Part shown: positions 59,790-64,000 of the stretch, piece after piece
Numbering within the stretch: position 1 is the first letter of the stretch
Layout: every line of letters starts with the position of its first letter
Assembly: GCA_035708085.1 (NCBI GenBank)
Contig: DASSTE010000028.1
Coordinates: 1-64,000 of the forward strand
Direction of reading: 5' to 3'
Length of the DNA stretch: 64,000 nucleotides
From: DASSBR01 sp035708085
GTDB lineage: Bacteria > Pseudomonadota > Gammaproteobacteria > Natronospirales > DASSBR01
Position numbers and translations under genes: made by a program
Notes under the pieces: model-generated
Databases searched by the model: none
What the model was told of the DNA's origin: nothing
Seen by the model: the letters and a program-made list of their open reading frames with translations, nothing else

Positions 59790-61039
59790 GCGCGCATCTC
59801 CGCGGCCGGCTCGGCGATAGTCTCGTCGTCCGCGGACAGCGACGGCACAGCAATCAGCCGATCCAGCAGTCCGAGATTGGCGTCCCAGTCATAGTGCGCC
59901 TGGACGAACCTTCGCAGCGTGGCATCGGGCTGCGCCGGATCGCGCGCCCCCATCGTGTCGACAACTGCCGCCGCAAACGCCTCGGGCGACGCGGCGGTCA
60001 TGGCTGCGCGACCGGGAAATTCGGCAATGCCTTCGAAGGCCTGCGGCGTCCCGATCACCGGCGTTCCCATTGCGAGCGCTTCCAGTACCTTGTTCTGAAT
60101 GCCGCGCGCCACCTTGAGCGGTGCGACCGCGACATGCGCGTGCCGCACGAATGGCTTCACGTCGGTCACGCGCCCGGTCACGCGGATGCCGGGCTCCTCC
60201 GCCAGAGCGCGCACCGCGCGAGTCGGGCGGGCGCCGACGATGTAGAACAAGGCATCCGGCCGGCGACGCCGAATGTGGGGGAAAATCTCCCGGGCGAACC
60301 AGCCGACGCCTTCCGCATTGGCGCGGTAGTCCATCATGCCGGTAAACACGATGACGGGGCCGCGCTCCGGGTACGGATTATCCATCACCTGTGCCGGGTC
60401 GAAGATGTCGCTGTCGACGCCATTGGACAAGCCGTACACATTCGATCCCGCGCCGGCGACAGCCTGGCGGAAGAAAGCCGCTTCGTCGGACGATACGAAA
60501 ATCGCGGCATCGAACGTCTGCGCGATCTGCCGCTCCACCTCGGCCAGCTTGCGCGCCTCGCGCGCATAAACCACGCTCGCCGGCCAGCGGGCCGACCGTG
60601 CGTACTGCTGCCACTTCGCCGAATCCACATCGACGAAATCCATGATCCGCCGACCGCACATCGGGTCCGCCGGTACGTACTGTCCTGTCGATGACGAAAA
60701 CGCGATGACTGCCGCAACCGGCTGCGTCTTCAGCACCCGCCGTACCCAGCGGCGCAAGTGCCGATTGCGGTAATAACGCAGCGTCAGCGGCTCGCCCGTC
60801 AGCAGGCCGACGAGGCTGCGCAACCGCGCCGCCTTCGGATTCAGGTTCATCGCGCAGATACTCGCGCAGAGCGGTCGCAGGTCGTCCAGGTACACGCGAT
60901 CGCGCGGGTCGTCAATAAACGTGCCCAGGTGCACCCGGTACCGCGCGGCAAGATGCCGCAGCATGTGGTACGAGCGAATCTTGTCGCCCTTGTCGGGCGG
61001 AAACGGAATGCGGTGCGTGATGAATACGATGTCGTTCAT
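59786..61039 (-). CDS. XrtA/PEP-CTERM-associated sugar transferase (Stp1 type)
   Basis: 417-residue GT4 of the second exosortase-A group. MNDIVFITHRIPFPPDKGDKIRSYHML is diagnostic. Then MDFVDVDSAKWQQYA, VYGLSNGVDSDIFDP, IVFTGMMDYRANAEGV, VAVAPLKVARGIQNKVLEAL and MGTPVIGTPQAFEGI. I start at MNDIV, 66 codons inside the open frame, from family N-termini. It is 5 bases downstream of the FemAB gene and overlaps xrtA by 4 bases. Confidence 0.95.
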   Translation of the reverse strand: MNDIVFITHRIPFPPDKGDKIRSYHMLRHLAARYRVHLGTFIDDPRDRVYLDDLRPLCASICAMNLNPKAARLRSLVGLLTGEPLTLRYYRNRHLRRWVRRVLKTQPVAAVIAFSSSTGQYVPADPMCGRRIMDFVDVDSAKWQQYARSARWPASVVYAREARKLAEVERQIAQTFDAAIFVSSDEAAFFRQAVAGAGSNVYGLSNGVDSDIFDPAQVMDNPYPERGPVIVFTGMMDYRANAEGVGWFAREIFPHIRRRRPDALFYIVGARPTRAVRALAEEPGIRVTGRVTDVKPFVRHAHVAVAPLKVARGIQNKVLEALAMGTPVIGTPQAFEGIAEFPGRAAMTAASPEAFAAAVVDTMGARDPAQPDATLRRFVQAHYDWDANLGLLDRLIAVPSLSADDETIAEPAAEMRA

Positions 61040-61044
61040 CGTCT

Positions 61045-62088
61045 TCACCCCAGGTTCCGGGCAATCATCGGGCCGATCAGCCGCGTCAGCGGCACCGGCA
61101 GCCGCTTCCACGCGTTGATCAGCGGCCGGTACTTCGGATTCGCCGGGCTGACGTTCGGGACCGTGGCGCGGTTGAAGAGCTGGTACTCGTAATGCAGTTG
61201 CGTCGGCTGCCAGCCCCAATGCTCCTTGAAGTCCCACGCGCCGCTGCCGCGCTTGCTGCGGCCGTAGTCGATCAGTGCGGCTCCGTTTTCGGCCGCATGG
61301 CGCATCAATTCCCAGTAGAGGTAATAGTTCGACTTGAGCTGGCGCGCTTCGTCGGTGCCGCCGCCGTAATACACCAGCATTTCATCACGGAACCAGAAGT
61401 TCATCATGCTGCTGACCGGTCGCCCGTCGCAGGTGATGGTCATGATTTCGCAGGCGCGGCCGAACTCCTCTTTCAGCAGTTCGAAATAGCGCTTCGAAAA
61501 TACCGGCGTGCCGAGGTTGCGCACCATCCTGGCGTAGATGTCGTAATGGCGGTCCACGGTTGTATCGAACTCGGTTTCTAGGCCCATGCGCTGACCCCGA
61601 CGTACCTTGGTGCGCTGCTTGCCCGGAATAGCCTTGAAGTTCACGTCGGGATCGGGATCGATCGGGACGCGGAAAGTCGCGTAAAGGTCCTTGGTCGCCC
61701 ATTCCTGCCGGTCGGCCTCGAGATTGCGCATCTCGAGATAGTCCACACGCAGGTCCTTTGCCAGTTTCCCGGCAGCTTCGACCAGTACGTTGGCTGCAGC
61801 GTCATCGCGTGCGGCGACGCCGCCGTAACTGCAAAACGGGGTCGAAATCAGCGCGTTGGAAAACAGCCGGCTGTTGACGTGAAACAGCGGCAAAACGCCG
61901 CCGATAACACCGTCCTTTTCTGCATAGAGGTAATAGCTCGCGTGGCCGAAAGCGCGCTCGATCACGTGTCGCCAACCGGACAGATGAAAGAACGTCGCTG
62001 CCGGCGTGGCACGGACAAAGTCGTCCCAGCGGCCGGTGGAGATTTCCGCCAGCGGTACGACCTGCCATCCTGAATAGCCGTTAACCAT
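61045..62088 (-). CDS. XrtA-associated FemAB-type protein
   Basis: 347 residues with a double GNAT fold of FemAB-type peptidyl/aminoacyl transferases. WDDFVRATPAATFFHLSGWRHVIERAFG, LPLFHVNSRLFSNALISTPFCSYGG, ATFRVPIDPDPDVNFKAIPGKQRTKVRRG and SYYLYWELMRHA...YDFGRSK-type ending (IDYGRSKRGSG). The family is named for its co-occurrence with XrtA and may add an amino acid or acyl group to the glycan. AGGGA lies 4 bases before the ATG; the open frame upstream is antisense-like. Confidence 0.93.
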   Translation of the reverse strand: MVNGYSGWQVVPLAEISTGRWDDFVRATPAATFFHLSGWRHVIERAFGHASYYLYAEKDGVIGGVLPLFHVNSRLFSNALISTPFCSYGGVAARDDAAANVLVEAAGKLAKDLRVDYLEMRNLEADRQEWATKDLYATFRVPIDPDPDVNFKAIPGKQRTKVRRGQRMGLETEFDTTVDRHYDIYARMVRNLGTPVFSKRYFELLKEEFGRACEIMTITCDGRPVSSMMNFWFRDEMLVYYGGGTDEARQLKSNYYLYWELMRHAAENGAALIDYGRSKRGSGAWDFKEHWGWQPTQLHYEYQLFNRATVPNVSPANPKYRPLINAWKRLPVPLTRLIGPMIARNLG

Positions 62089-62111
62089 ACAATCCCTGTA
62101 AAAAAAATCGG

Positions 62112-63026
62112 TTACGCCCGGACCGGCTCCGCCCCGGGTTGTTCCAGCGCCGCGAGCGGGTAATGGCGACGGCCGTCGAGGAACACGCTGTCCATCCGTG
62201 TCCACTGAAAATCGTCCAGCAGCCTGGCAACCTTGGCTTCCATGCGGCCCAGGTTTACGTAATGCCGGAAACGCGACTTCAGATTCGCGCCCGCTACGCG
62301 CGGTTGTCCCGGGTCGATTTCCCACGGATGAAAATAAAATACGGCAGGTTGGCGATCCCGCCGGTTGACGCGCCGCAAAGCCCATCTGAACGGTGCGTAC
62401 GGCAGCAGGCGAAACCAGCCACCGCCGCCGCACGGCAGGTTGCGGCCGGCCAGGCTCACCGTCGTCACCGGAATTTCCAGAGCGCCATGGGCCGCGGGGT
62501 AAAACGGAAATCGCGGCGCGGCCGGCATCCCGTAGAGGTCATGCCGTATCGGGAATATGCTGGAGCTGTAGCGATAGCCGGCGGCAGCAAGCACATCCAG
62601 CGCCCATAACGTGCCGGCGCCAATCGAGTAGCTGGGTGCGCGATAACCTGCGACGGCTTGTCCCGAGATGTCTTCCAGCAGCCCCTTCGCCCGCGTCACG
62701 TCGCGACGAAACTCGGCCGGCGTCTGCCGGGTAATACGCTTGTGCGCGTAGCCGTGGCTGGCCACTTCGTGGCCTTGGGTGACGATCCGGCGGACCAACT
62801 CGGGGTGATGCTCTGCGATCCACCCGAGCACGAAAAAAGTGGCCTTGATCCCGCGCCGCTCGAGCATCGCCAGAATCCGGTCGGTGTTCGCCTCCACGCG
62901 CCGCGGCATCCGCTCCCAGTCGCCGCGCCTGATGTACGGCTCCAGCGCGGAAACCTGGAAGTAGTCTTCGACATCGATCGTCATTGCATTGACGATCGCG
63001 GCAGCCGCCGGCGCTTCATTCGGCAT
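62112..63026 (-). CDS. XrtA system polysaccharide deacetylase
   Basis: 304-residue NodB-fold deacetylase of the exosortase-A group. NAMTIDVEDYFQVSALEPY carries the metal/catalytic Asp pair; ATFFVLGWIAEHHPELV, GHEVASHGYAHKRI (zinc His pair), VAGYRAPSYSIG, and FYFHPWEIDPGQPR follow. It probably removes N-acetyl groups from the EPS during assembly. I start at MPNEAP; its ATG shares one base with the ATPase stop (TAATG). Confidence 0.95.
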   Translation of the reverse strand: MPNEAPAAAAIVNAMTIDVEDYFQVSALEPYIRRGDWERMPRRVEANTDRILAMLERRGIKATFFVLGWIAEHHPELVRRIVTQGHEVASHGYAHKRITRQTPAEFRRDVTRAKGLLEDISGQAVAGYRAPSYSIGAGTLWALDVLAAAGYRYSSSIFPIRHDLYGMPAAPRFPFYPAAHGALEIPVTTVSLAGRNLPCGGGGWFRLLPYAPFRWALRRVNRRDRQPAVFYFHPWEIDPGQPRVAGANLKSRFRHYVNLGRMEAKVARLLDDFQWTRMDSVFLDGRRHYPLAALEQPGAEPVRA

Positions 63027-64000
63027 TACGCGCTCCCGTCCTGCGACTGCCGATACGGCAGGGGCTCCTCGTCGCCGGAAAAACGACCGCCCGCCCCCGC
63101 CGCGACGCGGCGGTTCATGCTGTTGAGCAAAAAATTCAGCTTGCGGTCGAGCGCCTCGATCTGCTCCTCTATCGGCCGCATATGAATCTGCTCGGTCGAC
63201 GGTCCAGGCAGGTGCGTCGGCGCAGGTGGCGACGATGGTTGCGCCGTTGCCGCGTCCGGCGGTCCGATCTCGTCGTTCATTTCGTCGATCACCGCCTGAA
63301 TGTTGGCGCGGTCGATGAAGTGCAACTCCTCGAGGTAGCCATAAAGCAGCGCACGGTCCATCAGCATATTGATGCGACGCGGGACGCCGCCGGTCCATTT
63401 GTGCACAAGTTCGAACACTTCGGGGGCCAGCCCCGGCGCATTGCGCCAACCGACCGCCCGCAGCCGATAAATGATGTAGTTGCGGGTTTCCTCGGCCGAT
63501 AGCGATTCGAGCTTGTACCACGCGATGGTGCGCTGCTTGAACTGCTCCATGCCGCGACGCTGCAAGGTGTCGCGCAACTCCGTTTGGCCGACCAGGAATA
63601 TCTGCACGAGCGCGCGTCCCCCGACCTCGAGATTCGACAGCATCCGCAACTCTTCAAGCGCGGCGGGAGTCAGCGTCTGCGCCTCGTCGACAATCAGCAG
63701 CGCGCCCTCGCCCTGCTGGCAGCTCAGCAGCAGGTCGCGCCTCAGATCTTCGACCAGCGCCACCTTGCTGCGGCCCTCGATGTTCACGCCGAAGGCAGAC
63801 GCAACCGCCGGCATGACGTCGGGCGCATCCAGGTTCGCCGAAGCGATATTCGCCGTCAGCATGTGCCGGCCCGACAACTCCTTGTACAGCGCCTGGATCA
63901 GCAGCGTCTTTCCGGTGCCGACGTCACCGGTAATGACGACGAAACCTTCGCGCTGCTCAAGCCCGTACAACAGGTACGACAGCGCGCGCTTGTGCCCCGT
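63026..64000 (-). CDS. XrtA-associated AAA ATPase (partial, runs off right edge)
   Basis: 324 codons visible; the N-terminus is outside the window. Visible start GHKRALSYLLYGLEQREGFV matches the ExeA/GspA-like ATPase found in exosortase-A loci. Walker A GDVGTGKT, Walker B GALLIVDEAQTL, sensor IFLVGQTELRDTL, and GGVPRRINMLMDRALLYG. The Pro-rich C-terminal part (about 60 residues) resembles a flexible linker ending in coiled coil. It probably works with the export or chain-length machinery encoded further right. Confidence 0.93.
   Translation of the reverse strand, partial: TGHKRALSYLLYGLEQREGFVVITGDVGTGKTLLIQALYKELSGRHMLTANIASANLDAPDVMPAVASAFGVNIEGRSKVALVEDLRRDLLLSCQQGEGALLIVDEAQTLTPAALEELRMLSNLEVGGRALVQIFLVGQTELRDTLQRRGMEQFKQRTIAWYKLESLSAEETRNYIIYRLRAVGWRNAPGLAPEVFELVHKWTGGVPRRINMLMDRALLYGYLEELHFIDRANIQAVIDEMNDEIGPPDAATAQPSSPPAPTHLPGPSTEQIHMRPIEEQIEALDRKLNFLLNSMNRRVAAGAGGRFSGDEEPLPYRQSQDGSA

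Noticed and set aside
1..64000. tRNA, rRNA, transposase or integrase genes
   Set aside because: None recognised by eye on either strand; a tRNA or IS search would be needed to exclude small remnants.

Overview
This is a high-GC chromosomal segment from a Gram-negative bacterium, most likely a beta- or gammaproteobacterium. Reasons: the PrsK/PrsR/PrsT regulators, an exosortase A (XrtA) exopolysaccharide locus with its usual family members, a long FadE-type acyl-CoA dehydrogenase, and REP-like dispersed repeats typical of Pseudomonadota. The genus cannot be named from the sequence alone.

Layout. (1) 1-1.4 kb: Wza outer-membrane exporter (cut by the left edge) and its Wzb-type tyrosine phosphatase. 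(2) 1.7-7.6 kb: general genome content, namely two toxin-antitoxin pairs on either side of nadC, then fadE and a Ftr1-type iron permease, with two kinds of dispersed palindromic repeats and likely TetR-type and Fur operators. (3) 7.6-16.4 kb: galE inside inverted copies of an unusual heptamer-based repeat, then prsT, prsR, prsK and wecB on the minus strand. (4) 16.5-42.2 kb: an accessory polysaccharide region of mixed strands. It holds two large secreted RIFT-barrel-like paralogs (one behind a c-di-GMP-I riboswitch), two near-duplicate flippases, several glycosyltransferases, methyltransferases, a sulfotransferase, an ATP-grasp ligase, a polymerase/ligase, and three paralogous PP-loop proteins of the asparagine-synthetase superfamily with a variant loop. 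(5) 42.2-50.6 kb: a minus-strand run of sulfotransferase, phosphatidylserine-decarboxylase-like protein, epimerase, Gfo/Idh/MocA oxidoreductase, asparagine-synthetase-like protein, glycosyltransferase and methyltransferase. (6) 50.7-64 kb: the conserved XrtA core (two class II amidotransferases, glycosyltransferases, sulfotransferase, XrtA-EpsI fusion, FemAB protein, polysaccharide deacetylase, ATPase cut by the right edge).

How it fits together: sugar nucleotides from GalE and WecB feed lipid-linked repeat-unit assembly by the glycosyltransferases. Units would be decorated by sulfo-, methyl-, amido- and possibly aminoacyl-type enzymes, flipped by the two flippases, polymerised by the Wzy/ligase-like protein and exported. 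PrsK-PrsR (sigma-54) and c-di-GMP (riboswitch) link output to surface signals. The strongest candidates for undescribed biology are the S[TS]GYDSPA PP-loop family, the oxidoreductase-epimerase-Psd-sulfotransferase cassette, the riboswitch-controlled RIFT-barrel surface protein with its lipoprotein twin, and the inverted repeats that enclose galE and supply stop codons to its neighbours.
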